Positions 40,763 through 49,359 of a stretch of 64,000 nucleotides of DNA are shown piece by piece; positions within the stretch are counted from its first letter, which is position 1, and the number at the start of each line of letters is the position of its first letter. The notes below the pieces were generated by a model that searched no databases, was not told where the DNA came from, and was given only the letters and a program-made list of their open reading frames with translations. Location: positions 1,595,438 to 1,659,437 of the forward strand of contig NZ_CP046605.1 in NCBI RefSeq assembly GCF_023520795.1. Reading direction: 5' to 3'. The position numbers and the translations under genes were made by a program. Origin of the DNA: Corynebacterium accolens. GTDB taxonomy: Bacteria > Actinomycetota > Actinomycetes > Mycobacteriales > Mycobacteriaceae.

Positions 40763-41662
40763 ATGATGATCGAATTTGAATCCACCAGTCTTGAGCGGCA
40801 CCTGCGCGCCATCGTCCGCGAGAATGACTTTTCCTATTGGGCCTTGCCCACTGGAGAACTCGTCATCTCCCATGGGCAGGAGGGATCCACCCTGGTGTCT
40901 GTGTCGCAGGCCGACGGTGTGGTAATCCACCTGCACACCGCTCCGCGCGGTGCGGTTGCGCTGGGCGATGCCGCCGAGCTGTCCCGCTTCATCACCACCT
41001 GGAATGCCGATTGCCTCTACCCCACCGCCCTGCTGGACTATGACGAGGCGGGCTCGCTGGTGCTGTGCGGGCAGAGCCACTTCACCACCGGGACGGCACC
41101 AACCCACGATCAATTGGCCGCGTTTGTGCCCGCCGCGCTCCGCGGCGCAGAGGTGCTCATGAGCGTGGCGACGCGCGAATTTCCAGCCCTTGCCCAAGAA
41201 CCAGAGCTGTTGCTAGTTCAAGACGATGCCGCTTCCCCGCCCGCAGTCACCCTGGATTTCCTCGCCGCCACTCTGCCGCAGATAGGGATCGACAGCTTCC
41301 ATAGCGATGGTGAAATCTGCCTATTTGCCCTCGTCAATTCCATCGCCTGCACCTTCACCCTCGACTCTGGGCCAAGCCTCATCATTACCGGCCGGTGGGC
41401 TCTCAATGCGGATGAGCACGAGTTCACCCGTTTGTTTTTGATCTGCAATGACTGGAACTTGATAAGCCACAGCGCCACGGCCTACTGCCGCGCCAACGAC
41501 GACGGCCTCCACGTCCACGTCGATGTGCCGACGATTATTGGGGCGGGGCTAAGCCAAGACCAGTTGCAGCGGGTTTTAAGCCAGAGCCTCGATGCGATCT
41601 TGCACGCAATCGATGAAATCGCGCGGGAATTTTGCGGCAGCTCCCCGGTTAAGTGGGCGTAA
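40763..41662 (+). CDS. YbjN-domain protein with two repeats
   Basis: A 299-aa soluble protein. Two sections look alike and like YbjN/T3SS-chaperone-type folds: LERHLRAIVRENDFSYWALP with FITTWNADCLYPTALL in the first half, and DFLAATLPQIGIDSFHS with LFLICNDWNLISHSATAY in the second. The FxxxWN and FxxCNDWN patterns are the typical YbjN signature. YbjN proteins are linked to stress and surface functions by genetics only. It is divergent from hisD and its end overlaps the end of the convergent membrane gene by 14 bp. Start ATG 40763 or 40766. Confidence 0.75.
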   Translation: MMIEFESTSLERHLRAIVRENDFSYWALPTGELVISHGQEGSTLVSVSQADGVVIHLHTAPRGAVALGDAAELSRFITTWNADCLYPTALLDYDEAGSLVLCGQSHFTTGTAPTHDQLAAFVPAALRGAEVLMSVATREFPALAQEPELLLVQDDAASPPAVTLDFLAATLPQIGIDSFHSDGEICLFALVNSIACTFTLDSGPSLIITGRWALNADEHEFTRLFLICNDWNLISHSATAYCRANDDGLHVHVDVPTIIGAGLSQDQLQRVLSQSLDAILHAIDEIAREFCGSSPVKWA

Positions 41663-42188
41663 CTTCCCGTTGCGGCTCATCCGCAGCCTCTCGCCCCACA
41701 ACTTCCCAGTCCGCGTCGGAGCTAATAAACGCGGTGCACCAGTAGGAAAACATGGCCAAAAATGGCGCTACCGCCCAGGCCACGGCGGGAGAAAAGTTCG
41801 GCGCAAACTCCACGACATCGCCTGGGTTCTCCGGCGGGTGCGTCGCGGTGATGCCGCCAAAGACGTAGAAGGACACGGCACCGGCGAAGGCGCATGCCCC
41901 CACCCACAGCAACATCGCGAGACCGCGCCCGCGGCGCTGGACAAATGCGGCTAGCCCCAAGCACAGCCCCAAGAAACCCGTAACGAGCGCAAAGGTCATA
42001 AAAGCGACGAATTGCGCGTTGCCCACCGCTTCAATGGCATAACCGCCACCTTCGACAGCGCGGCCGGTCATCGTGGGGCGCATAAAACCCCAGAGCGCGC
42101 CGCAGATGCCGAAAACGAGCAGGGAACACGCGAGGAGCCCCGCACCAACACCGAGAGTGCGGGGCAAGCGAGCTTGGCGGGAAGACAC
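41649..42188 (-). CDS. hypothetical four-helix membrane protein
   Basis: A 179-aa protein with membrane segments at about 12-35, 58-82, 90-112 and 134-152. The extracytoplasmic loop after helix 1 (RPTMTGRAVEGGGYAIEA) and the pattern overall recall the DUF2567-type proteins of actinobacteria, but I am not sure. It starts one base after the stop of the lipoprotein gene 42190-42957, so the two are co-transcribed and might act together at the envelope. It converges with the YbjN-like gene. Confidence 0.75.
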   Translation of the reverse strand: MSSRQARLPRTLGVGAGLLACSLLVFGICGALWGFMRPTMTGRAVEGGGYAIEAVGNAQFVAFMTFALVTGFLGLCLGLAAFVQRRGRGLAMLLWVGACAFAGAVSFYVFGGITATHPPENPGDVVEFAPNFSPAVAWAVAPFLAMFSYWCTAFISSDADWEVVGREAADEPQREVTPT

Positions 42189-42189
42189 T

Positions 42190-42957
42190 TTAGTTACAGA
42201 AGGTCCAGTTGCCGTCCTCGCGGCGGAAACGAACGGTGGAGGTATCGGTACCTTCCGAGTTTGACACGCTCACGGTGGCGGAGGCGTCATCGCCGTTGAC
42301 CACAACGTCATTGACCGATTCCAGCTTGGTGGAGGTAGGAATGGCCTCTAGCTGGTTGGCAAATTCGTTGATCTGGGGATTGCCCTGGCCTTGCTGGCGC
42401 ATGGAGTTTGCGTATTCGGAAAAGGACTGGTTGGGCAGGCTGTCAACGTAGTTGAGGTACTGCTGGAAATCCCCGGACTCGCCTTCGCGCACGGCCCTGC
42501 AGGCGTGGGCTGGCATGTAGCCAAAGTATTCCTTGACGTTGTCAATCTCATGCTGCCCGCGAACCAGCTGCTCAATGGCCTGCTTATCGCCATCGTTGGC
42601 TTCTTGTCCGCCTTCGATGGGCTTGATGTCCTGGGCGTTGGCGAAGGGATCGTCCCCGTTGTGCATGGGGTTCGTATTAGCGCCCTCATTGCCGCCTTCT
42701 TCGCCCTTGTCCTTAGGGTCCTCGGCGGCCTTCTTCTTATCCTTTTCTTCCTTTTCCTTCTTATCCTCGTCGGCGTCTTTGTCCTCAGACTTCTTCGCCG
42801 ATTCCTTTGCGGAGGTCTCAGTAGACGAGGAGGCGGACGAAGACGACGCGGTCTTCGTCGAATCGTCCTCGTCATCTGAGCTGCATGCAGCTAAGGCAAG
42901 CGGGGCAACCATAGCGACCGCAAAAAGGGACTTCTTAGCAGGGGTCAAAAAGGACAA
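42190..42957 (-). CDS. lipoprotein with acidic low-complexity linker
   Basis: A 255-aa lipoprotein. The signal peptide ends in the lipobox LALAAC, so Cys24 would be lipidated by Lgt and freed by LspA. Residues 25-100 are Ser/Glu/Asp/Lys-rich and probably unstructured, reaching through the cell wall. The C-terminal 150 residues form a compact domain ending in VRFRREDGNWTFCN, reminiscent of NTF2/DUF4878-like lipoproteins. It heads a two-gene unit with the membrane protein and is divergent from a TetR regulator. Confidence 0.8.
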   Translation of the reverse strand: MSFLTPAKKSLFAVAMVAPLALAACSSDDEDDSTKTASSSSASSSTETSAKESAKKSEDKDADEDKKEKEEKDKKKAAEDPKDKGEEGGNEGANTNPMHNGDDPFANAQDIKPIEGGQEANDGDKQAIEQLVRGQHEIDNVKEYFGYMPAHACRAVREGESGDFQQYLNYVDSLPNQSFSEYANSMRQQGQGNPQINEFANQLEAIPTSTKLESVNDVVVNGDDASATVSVSNSEGTDTSTVRFRREDGNWTFCN

Positions 42958-43105
42958 GGGAGAGCTCCTGAATCAATCTTTCGAATGCGAAGCCGCCTCA
43001 CGACGGGTTCTTATGTCCCCGCAATCCTAACAATGCAAGTTTGCAAGGGACATTATTGCAGTCTGAAAAGTACCTGTGAGCTATTCCTTAGCGCGGCGAA
43101 ACACG

Positions 43106-43111
43106 TACAAT
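43106..43111 (+). promoter_or_regulatory. -10 hexamer TACAAT of the TetR gene
   Basis: TACAAT ends 7 nt before the GTG start at 43119 with no Shine-Dalgarno, so a leaderless GTG mRNA is likely. The same 160-bp divergent gap contains TGCAAGTTTGCAA (43033-43045), an imperfect operator-like repeat. Confidence 0.5.
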
Positions 43112-43118
43112 TTCCACT

Positions 43119-43652
43119 GTGCAACTACATCGCGAGGCCATCATCGACGCCGCCACGACCCTATTGAATACGTATGGGCTTGCCGATGTCACCATGCGCC
43201 GCGTCGCCTCCTCCCTCGGCGTTGCCCCGGGGGCGCTGTATTGGCACATCGCCAATAAGCAGGCGCTCATCGCCGCTCTTGCTGAAGATATTATCGCCCC
43301 CGTCGCCGGTTCCACGCTGGAAGAAATTAGCCTGCACCTGCGCGAATTGCTCCTGGCCCGGCGCGATGGCGCGGAGGTAGCCATTGCCGGACTCTCGCAG
43401 CCGGATTCCGCGGCGTGGGATCACCTCGTCGCGCAGTTTAGCTCCGCCACCTGCCCCGATTTCGATCATTCCGCCCGCAAGGCCGCTGCCCTTTCCGCCG
43501 TGCACCTCGTCTTGGGCGCCACGCTGCTCGAGCAATCCCAGCGCCAGCTGTTAGAAACCACCGGCGGGACTACCCCGGCGGACTACCGCGCCGATTTGGT
43601 GCGTGGCGTGCGGATTATCAATGCCGGATTGCAGCACAGCGAAGCGGATTAA
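43119..43652 (+). CDS. TetR family transcriptional regulator
   Basis: A 177-aa regulator. The N-terminal helix-turn-helix reads VTMRRVASSLGVAPGALYWHIANKQALI, the canonical TetR DNA-binding pattern; the C-terminal ligand domain is short and diverged. Start is GTG (MQLHREAIIDAA). It is divergent from the lipoprotein-membrane protein pair, the usual place of a TetR target, so it may control that pair and itself. The ligand is unknown. Confidence 0.9.
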   Translation: MQLHREAIIDAATTLLNTYGLADVTMRRVASSLGVAPGALYWHIANKQALIAALAEDIIAPVAGSTLEEISLHLRELLLARRDGAEVAIAGLSQPDSAAWDHLVAQFSSATCPDFDHSARKAAALSAVHLVLGATLLEQSQRQLLETTGGTTPADYRADLVRGVRIINAGLQHSEAD

Positions 43653-43753
43653 AACGCTTCACCCCCTCGGCGGATTTCTGCTAAGCACAAGCGAGTACGA
43701 TCTCTGTGCAGCACCTCCCCTTAGATTCTCACCCCAGAAGAAAGGCCATTTTC

Positions 43754-45118
43754 GTGTCGTATCCCGCGCATGGCGTATTCATCGATGTCACTGCGGAAAA
43801 AGTCGTGCTTCACCGCAGCCTGCTCTCCCGCAGCTTAGGCGCGCCTGCCACCGCAGAAATCGCGCTCGATACCATCGATGACCTGCGCGCCCACGAACCC
43901 ACCGCCACCGGTTTTGGTTCCTTGTCCTTAGGCAGCGCCGGCAGCATTGCCTTCGCGCCGCACCAAGATCCCCACAGCGTGGCGCGCGCCATTAAGGCGG
44001 CGCAGCAGGGCGACGCACCCGCGGAAGCCGCAGCCCCATCCTCTAGCGAAGAATCCTCCGTGGGCAACCCGGGGCTTGATTTCGTCGCGGTTGATGTAGA
44101 GACCGCCAATGATAATTGGGGGTCCATCTGCCAGATCGGTGCCGTGCGTTACCGCGATGGCGGGGAAACCGCGTCCCAGTCGTGGCTGTGCACCCCTCCC
44201 CCAGGCTTGGAGCACTTTGCCGAAATCAATATCTCCATCCACGGGATTACCGCAGCCGATGTCGAAGGTGCCATGCCCTTTGCCACAGCGGCCGCAGAGC
44301 TCTTTGATTTCATCGGCAGCGATGTCATCGTCGCGCACAATGTCCAGTTCGATTCTTCCGCGCTGCGCTCCGGATTGCTGGCCGCCGGCGCCGATGTCCC
44401 CACCGTCCCGCTGGCCTGCTCGCTCGCTTTGTCTCGCGATGCCTCAAGGCAAGGTGTTATCTCGGTGGCCAACCACAAGCTTCCTACCGTCGTGAAGCAC
44501 CTCGGCGGCGCCTCTTTTACCCACCACGATGCCACCGAGGACGCCCGCGCCGCCGGCACCATCATCACCGGGCTAGCCCAGCGCTTCGGGCATACCGGAA
44601 GCATCACCGATCTCTTTACCACCCGCGAGTTTAGCCTCGGCCGGCTCGAATCCTCGGCCATCCTGCCGGTTCTGCGCGCGCATACCGCGCCCACCTCCGG
44701 CGACGATCTGGGCGCCGGCACCGATTTCCGCGATTCCACCCGTTCCGCCGGAACCAACAAGAAGCCCGCGTCTTCCGGCCGGGCGCCGTGGCAGGCCGTT
44801 GCCACCCCAGATACCATTCCAGATCCCAACCTCGACGCCGATCCTCAAGGCGCACTCTACGGCCAACACGTCACCCTGACCGGGGATTTCGAGCCGTACG
44901 ATAAGGGGCTGCTGTGGCAGGGCATCGCCAAGCGCGGAGGGCAAGTGGGCAAAAACGTCACCAAGAAGACCACGCTGCTTGTCGTCGGCGAATGGGCAAA
45001 GAAGACCTCCAAGGAAAAGCGCGCCGAAGAGCTGCAGGAAAAGGGCCAGGACATCACCATGTGGTCCGGTGCCCAGCTCTTTTCTGAGCTGGAGCTCGAC
45101 GCCGAGCCGCCTTTTTAA
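43754..45118 (+). CDS. DEDDh 3'-5' exonuclease (Pol III epsilon-like) with C-terminal BRCT domain
   Basis: A 454-aa protein. Residues 1-95 form an N-terminal domain of unknown role. The exonuclease domain has all DEDDh acidic motifs: DVETAND (Exo I), HNVQFDSSAL (Exo II) and the final THHDATEDARAAG with catalytic His and Asp (Exo III). After a flexible linker, the last 85 residues, from LYGQHVTLTGDFE to MWSGAQLFSELEL, are a BRCT domain as in NAD-dependent ligase. GTG start 43754 follows AGAAGAAAGG; a GTG at 43706 is the alternative. A role in DNA repair or RNA-DNA trimming is likely. Confidence 0.88.
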   Translation: MSYPAHGVFIDVTAEKVVLHRSLLSRSLGAPATAEIALDTIDDLRAHEPTATGFGSLSLGSAGSIAFAPHQDPHSVARAIKAAQQGDAPAEAAAPSSSEESSVGNPGLDFVAVDVETANDNWGSICQIGAVRYRDGGETASQSWLCTPPPGLEHFAEINISIHGITAADVEGAMPFATAAAELFDFIGSDVIVAHNVQFDSSALRSGLLAAGADVPTVPLACSLALSRDASRQGVISVANHKLPTVVKHLGGASFTHHDATEDARAAGTIITGLAQRFGHTGSITDLFTTREFSLGRLESSAILPVLRAHTAPTSGDDLGAGTDFRDSTRSAGTNKKPASSGRAPWQAVATPDTIPDPNLDADPQGALYGQHVTLTGDFEPYDKGLLWQGIAKRGGQVGKNVTKKTTLLVVGEWAKKTSKEKRAEELQEKGQDITMWSGAQLFSELELDAEPPF

Positions 45119-45140
45119 ACCCACAGGGAACCACCCGGCT

Positions 45141-45186
45141 ATTTCTCCAGTCCAATAAGGGCGGATACTCACGACCCTGGAGAAAT
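45141..45186 (+). promoter_or_regulatory. inverted repeat sequestering the ribosome binding site of 45191
   Basis: ATTTCTCCAG (45141-45150) is a perfect 10-bp complement of CTGGAGAAAT (45177-45186), with a 26-nt loop. The right arm contains the Shine-Dalgarno GGAG, 8 nt before the ATG at 45191. Folding of the RNA would hide the ribosome binding site. There is no T run, so it is not a terminator. Confidence 0.55.
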
Positions 45187-45190
45187 CGCC

Positions 45191-45808
45191 ATGACCCTTA
45201 CGCTCGACGCTCCCCGCCCCACCACCGCTAATTTGCTGCCGGCGCTCTTCGCGCGATCGTGGATTAAGCACCAGCGGCTTTCCGATGACGGCTTTTGCGA
45301 CTCCCTCGCCACCATCCAGCTCTCCCCCAACCTGTCGATGGCGCTAGTCTTTCCCGGGCAGCGCACCTTTCGCCGGCTCAGCCACCGCGGCCTCGCGGAC
45401 CTGGATGTCTCGACCCGTCAGGCGTGGAATTGTGCCTCGCTGAACCTGCAGCGCGCCGCGCTCGACTCGCAGGGCCTGCGTTTTTGGACGCGCCCAGCTC
45501 GCTGCGCCCTGCCTGCCGCAACGCCTTATGGCGGCCTACAGGTCCGCTCCCACGGTGCCCCGATTTCCTCTTGGTTGGCTCACCCGGAAACCTTTACCGT
45601 GCTGGATAAACACATGCGCCGCCTCATGCGCTCGCATTCTTTGACCTACCTGGTGCCGGATTCCGCGACGGTTTTTGTCTTCGCCCACTTACCCGATGAA
45701 TATGCTCGCGACCTCGCCCGCGCCGCCGCCGAACAACTTCCAAGCCATCGCACCGTTTTACATTCGCGCCCGCTAGTATGGTCTAACGGATTTCCCCGCG
45801 AATTATGA
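45191..45808 (+). CDS. hypothetical protein, 205 aa
   Basis: I do not recognise a family. The protein has no signal peptide or membrane segment. It is basic, with several Arg-rich stretches (MRRLMRSHSLTYL), few Lys, and an alternating pattern suggesting an alpha/beta fold; YLVPDSATVFVFAHLP is the most hydrophobic core. It lies 72 bp after the exonuclease-BRCT gene and 10 bp before relS, so it is probably co-expressed with relS. GGAG lies 8 nt before the ATG, inside a possible hairpin. Confidence 0.7.
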   Translation: MTLTLDAPRPTTANLLPALFARSWIKHQRLSDDGFCDSLATIQLSPNLSMALVFPGQRTFRRLSHRGLADLDVSTRQAWNCASLNLQRAALDSQGLRFWTRPARCALPAATPYGGLQVRSHGAPISSWLAHPETFTVLDKHMRRLMRSHSLTYLVPDSATVFVFAHLPDEYARDLARAAAEQLPSHRTVLHSRPLVWSNGFPREL

Positions 45809-45818
45809 GAGGAGCACC

Positions 45819-46817
45819 ATGGCGGAAAGCAGGATGTCGCGGCTGAGCAATCAGTACCACGCCTGGACCCGCAGCCACCCCACGGCGGCGGAGGATTTTC
45901 GCACCGCCATCGAGGACCTGCTCAATGACGCCGGCATCATCTTTGACCGGGTATCGACGCGCGTCAAGGCCTGGTCTTCACTCAAGCGCAAGGCCAAGAA
46001 GCGGGGCGAGGGCGGCGATTTCATCTACCCCACCCCGTGGGACGATATCCACGATGTCATGGGCGTGCGCGTCACCTTGTACCACTCCACCACCATTCCC
46101 AATGCGCTAGACGTGCTGGGTGAATCTTTCAAGGTCGTGCGCTCTGTGGATAAGGCGGCCGAGACCCGCATTTCCGGTGGCTTTGGCTACGGTTCCCACC
46201 ACCTGGTGCTCACCGTGACGGATGATAGCGCGGCGGCCATGGAGGAGCTCGCCGATTTTGTGGGTTGGACCTTTGAGGTGCAAATCCGCACCGTGCTGCA
46301 GCACGCGTGGGCGGAATTCGAGCACGATATCCGCTATAAGCAGGGCCCTACCCCGCCCTCGCCCGAGGTCGACCGCCTATTTACGCTGGCCGCCGGCCTC
46401 ATCGAACTTGCCGATCAGCAATTCGATGAAATCGCCGCGCTCAAGGCCCCGCGCACGGAGGCGGACACGAATGTGGAGCTTACTCCGGAAACCCTGCCTG
46501 GCGTCCTGGCCATCATTTTGGGCAATCGCTTCCCGCTTTCGCGTTCGGAGCACTACCGCTTCCTCGCGGAAATCTTGGAGGAAAACGATATCCGGTCCTT
46601 GGACCAGCTGGAGCAGCTGCTTGACGATGACGCCATTGCCCACGTCCACGACACCATGCGCTATCGCTTTCGGCCCGGCCAAGTGCGCCTTATCGATGAC
46701 CTGCTGCTCAATAAGTTTGGCAAGCAGCACATCGAGGCCACCGCTGAATCCGGCGACCGCGCCGGCCGCCGACGCCGCCTGAACGCGCGATTAAAGGCGT
46801 TGCGCGCTAACTCTTAG
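45819..46817 (+). CDS. relS: (p)ppGpp synthetase RelS (small alarmone synthetase)
   Basis: Makes (p)ppGpp or related alarmones from ATP and GTP/GDP/GMP. The RelA/SpoT synthetase domain covers residues about 20-210: DVMGVRVTLY, GYGSHHLVLTV, and the G-loop-type EVQIRTVLQHAWAEFEHDI with its catalytic acidic residue. It lacks the HD hydrolase, TGS and ACT domains, so it is a synthetase only. The 120-residue C-terminal extension distinguishes the corynebacterial RelS from short Firmicutes synthetases. A strong GAGAGGAG Shine-Dalgarno precedes the ATG. Its stop overlaps the convergent S4 gene by 4 bp. Confidence 0.9.
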   Translation: MAESRMSRLSNQYHAWTRSHPTAAEDFRTAIEDLLNDAGIIFDRVSTRVKAWSSLKRKAKKRGEGGDFIYPTPWDDIHDVMGVRVTLYHSTTIPNALDVLGESFKVVRSVDKAAETRISGGFGYGSHHLVLTVTDDSAAAMEELADFVGWTFEVQIRTVLQHAWAEFEHDIRYKQGPTPPSPEVDRLFTLAAGLIELADQQFDEIAALKAPRTEADTNVELTPETLPGVLAIILGNRFPLSRSEHYRFLAEILEENDIRSLDQLEQLLDDDAIAHVHDTMRYRFRPGQVRLIDDLLLNKFGKQHIEATAESGDRAGRRRRLNARLKALRANS

Positions 46818-47203
46818 CGGAATCCGCCGCGAAACTTTTCCATATCGCGGCGTTCCTTCTTCGTCGGCCGACCCGCGCCGCGGGGGCGCACCGGCACGGA
46901 CGGCATAAACTCCTTGGGCGGTGGTGGAGGCGCGTGATCGGTATAGCAGGTACGGGCCACCGGCGCGCCCACGCGCTTGGCGACGGTAGCCAGTACCTCC
47001 AAATCGTGCTCGTGGTGGTTGCGCCATACGCGCACCCTATCGCCTGGCACGACTTGTTGCGCGGGTTTGACCGCTTCACCGTTGATTTTCACGTGTCCAG
47101 CGCGCACCGCGGTGGCCGCGACGGATCGGGTTTTGAACATGCGCACCGCCCATACCCAAGCATCAATGCGGACGGGACGGCCGCTTGGCTGCGGGGTAGG
47201 CAT
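46814..47203 (-). CDS. S4 domain RNA-binding protein (Hsp15-like)
   Basis: A 129-aa protein with an S4 domain in the first 60 residues (VRIDAWVWAVRMFKTRSVAATAVRAGHVKINGEAVKPAQ), as in heat-shock protein Hsp15 and other rRNA-binding proteins. The C-terminal part is basic with PPPPPK and GGFR segments. Relatives recycle blocked 50S subunits. It overlaps the stop of the upstream small membrane gene by one base (TAATG), so the genes are coupled, and it converges with relS. Confidence 0.88.
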   Translation of the reverse strand: MPTPQPSGRPVRIDAWVWAVRMFKTRSVAATAVRAGHVKINGEAVKPAQQVVPGDRVRVWRNHHEHDLEVLATVAKRVGAPVARTCYTDHAPPPPPKEFMPSVPVRPRGAGRPTKKERRDMEKFRGGFR

Positions 47204-47442
47204 TAATAATTATTGTGGTTCTCGTTGACGATTTTGCGAATCTTCAACCAGTTATATCCGCCACCCACCACGGCGATGATAAGGCCCAAAACCATCCAAG
47301 CGGCCAAATTAGCAGAAAGCACACCTAAAACAACTCCTGCGCCGAGGCCACCGGCAACGGAAATAACGGCGTTGCGGGAGTGCTTGCGCACCTGCTGCTT
47401 GCGCTGCGCAATGGGGTTATTCGGTCGCTGCTGCATAGTCAT
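47203..47442 (-). CDS. small two-helix membrane protein, 79 aa
   Basis: A basic N-terminal 25 residues (PIAQRKQQVRKHSRNA) precede two hydrophobic helices at about 26-44 and 46-66, ending in a short polar tail. Its ATG overlaps the YigZ stop (ATGA) and its stop overlaps the S4 start (TAATG), so it belongs to the ilvA - yigZ-like - this gene - S4 unit. No family is recognised. The basic leading segment might contact membrane lipids or nucleic acid. Confidence 0.75.
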   Translation of the reverse strand: MTMQQRPNNPIAQRKQQVRKHSRNAVISVAGGLGAGVVLGVLSANLAAWMVLGLIIAVVGGGYNWLKIRKIVNENHNNY

Positions 47443-48083
47443 GACCCAGATCCTACCTCAACCCAGGCAGAGCCTGCTTCGCGCGCGCTGATTTCGCCTT
47501 GGGAAAGCGCGGCGAGCATCGCCTGGAGCTCATCGAGCCCACCCGGGCGCACGGCGACGGTAAAGGTTACGGCTGCACCGTACTCGGTATCGGTGATATC
47601 GATGCCGCGCCCGCGCAAATCCGCCTCGAGGCGCCCGGCCGTGGCGTGCGGGCATTCCACGGTATAAAGCTCCCGGCGCGCCCGGGTGACCGCCTCGACC
47701 TTTTCCATGGTCTCGCTGACCGCCCCGCCATAGGCATGCACAAGCCCGCCCGCACCCAGCTTGATGCCACCGAAGTAGCGCACGACCACCGCGCAAATAT
47801 CGAGCATTCCAGAGCCGTTCACCACATCCAACATCGGCTTTCCAGCGGTCCCGGAAGGCTCGCCATCATCGGAGGAACGCTCCACTGGGTTCGCGTCGTC
47901 GACGTGGTAGACATAGGCGGAGCAATGGTGGCGGGCATCGGGAAAGCGCTGGCGGGCGGCATCGATAAACGCCCGTGCTTCTTCCTCATTCGTCACCCGG
48001 CCGATCAGGGTGATAAACCGCGAGCGTTTGATCTCAATTTCGTGTTCCACCTGGCCGGTGGGGCGCCGATACATATCGCGCAT
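47439..48083 (-). CDS. IMPACT/YigZ family protein
   Basis: A 214-aa YigZ/IMPACT protein. The N-terminal UPF0029 domain has EIEIKRSRFITLIGRV near 15, SSDDGEPSGTAGKPML near 70 and VVRYFGGIKLGAGGL near 105, which are diagnostic; the C-terminal ferredoxin-like domain resembles EF-G domain IV. Homologues influence translation under stress, with eukaryotic IMPACT acting on GCN2, but bacterial function is not established. It overlaps the ilvA stop by one base and is co-transcribed with ilvA. Confidence 0.92.
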   Translation of the reverse strand: MRDMYRRPTGQVEHEIEIKRSRFITLIGRVTNEEEARAFIDAARQRFPDARHHCSAYVYHVDDANPVERSSDDGEPSGTAGKPMLDVVNGSGMLDICAVVVRYFGGIKLGAGGLVHAYGGAVSETMEKVEAVTRARRELYTVECPHATAGRLEADLRGRGIDITDTEYGAAVTFTVAVRPGGLDELQAMLAALSQGEISAREAGSAWVEVGSGS

Positions 48084-49351
48084 TAGGCCACCAGGAAATC
48101 GTACTCGGGGGTATTCGGCTGCAGGTGCTGCACCGAGATCTTGGACTCGGCCATCCGCTCCTTCAGCCCCGCCAGGTCCTCGGCGCGGCTGAGCTGTATG
48201 CCCACCAGCGCGGCACCGGTCTCGCGGTTATTGCGCTTGAGGTACTCGAATAGAGTGATGTCATCGCTGGGACCCAGGATTTCAGACAGGAAGTGGCGCA
48301 GCTGGCCCGGTTCCTGCGGAAAATTGACCAAGAAATAGTGCTTGAGGCCGCGGTGCACTAGGGAGCGCTCCATGATTTCGGCGTAGCGCAACACGTCATT
48401 ATTTCCCCCAGAAATCACGCAGACCACCGTCGAACCCGGCTCCAGCGGCACACGCTGCAGCCCAGCCACGGACAGCGCACCGGCGGGCTCGGCGATAATG
48501 CCCTCATTCTGGTACAGGTTGAGCAGGTCCGTGCACACCGCCCCCTCAGAGACCGTGTCCCAGTGCAGGCGCGATTGGTTGGCCTCCAAAATCTCATACG
48601 GCAGCGCGCCCAGGCGCTTGACCGCCGCGCCATCGACGAACGGATCCACGCTCTCAAGCGCCACCGGCCCGCCGTTGCGGAAGGCGGCTCTTAGCGATGC
48701 CGCCCCTTCCGGCTCCACCCCCACCACCTTCGCGTGCGGTGCCATATCCGCCATATAGGAAGTAATGCCAGAAATCAGCCCGCCGCCGCCGACGGGAACG
48801 ACGATGGTATCGACCGAGGCGCCCTTTGCCGAAAGCTGCGCCAAGACCTCCGCGGCCACGGTGCCCTGGCCGATGATGGTATCGCGGGCATCGAAGGGCT
48901 CGATGAAGGTGGCGTGGCGCTCGGCGGCATCGGCATGCGCGGCGGCCGCGGCCTCGTCAAAGTTGGCCCCCACGACGATAAGCTCCACCTGCTCACCGCC
49001 GTGTACGTGGATGCGGTCGCGCTTTTGCATGGGCGTGGGCTCCGGGACGAAAATCTTGCCCGGAATCCCCATGGTGCGGCACGCATAGGCCACGCCCTGG
49101 GCATGGTTGCCTGCCGATGCCGTCACGATGCCCCGCTCCCGCTCCTCCTGCGACAGGCTGGAGATGCTATTGAGCGCGCCGCGTATCTTATACGAGCGCA
49201 CGTCCTGGAGATCCTCGCGCTTTAAATAGACCTCACAGCCCGTTTCCGCAGAAAGCCGGGGGCAATACTGCAGCGGCGTCGGCGCGATTTCAGAGCTGAT
49301 GCGTGCCTGTGCCTGCTGGATATCGGATGCGTGGATGGTCGATTCAGTCAT
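48083..49351 (-). CDS. ilvA: threonine ammonia-lyase IlvA
   Basis: PLP enzyme that deaminates threonine to 2-oxobutyrate, the first step to isoleucine. The 422-aa protein has the PLP lysine in RSYKIRGALNS near residue 57, SAGNHAQGVAYACR near 79 and VVPVGGGGLISG near 185. A single C-terminal ACT-like regulatory segment (LKHYFLVNFPQEPG...) matches the short allosteric form of C. glutamicum, inhibited by isoleucine. It is 8 nt behind a TAGACT hexamer, close to leaderless, and heads the four-gene unit ending with the S4 gene. Confidence 0.95.
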   Translation of the reverse strand: MTESTIHASDIQQAQARISSEIAPTPLQYCPRLSAETGCEVYLKREDLQDVRSYKIRGALNSISSLSQEERERGIVTASAGNHAQGVAYACRTMGIPGKIFVPEPTPMQKRDRIHVHGGEQVELIVVGANFDEAAAAAHADAAERHATFIEPFDARDTIIGQGTVAAEVLAQLSAKGASVDTIVVPVGGGGLISGITSYMADMAPHAKVVGVEPEGAASLRAAFRNGGPVALESVDPFVDGAAVKRLGALPYEILEANQSRLHWDTVSEGAVCTDLLNLYQNEGIIAEPAGALSVAGLQRVPLEPGSTVVCVISGGNNDVLRYAEIMERSLVHRGLKHYFLVNFPQEPGQLRHFLSEILGPSDDITLFEYLKRNNRETGAALVGIQLSRAEDLAGLKERMAESKISVQHLQPNTPEYDFLVA

Positions 49352-49359
49352 GATTGCAG

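Noticed and set aside
45141-45186. Intrinsic terminator of the exonuclease gene
   Set aside because: The stem is AT-containing with a 26-nt loop, has no T run and its right arm is the ribosome binding region of the next gene.
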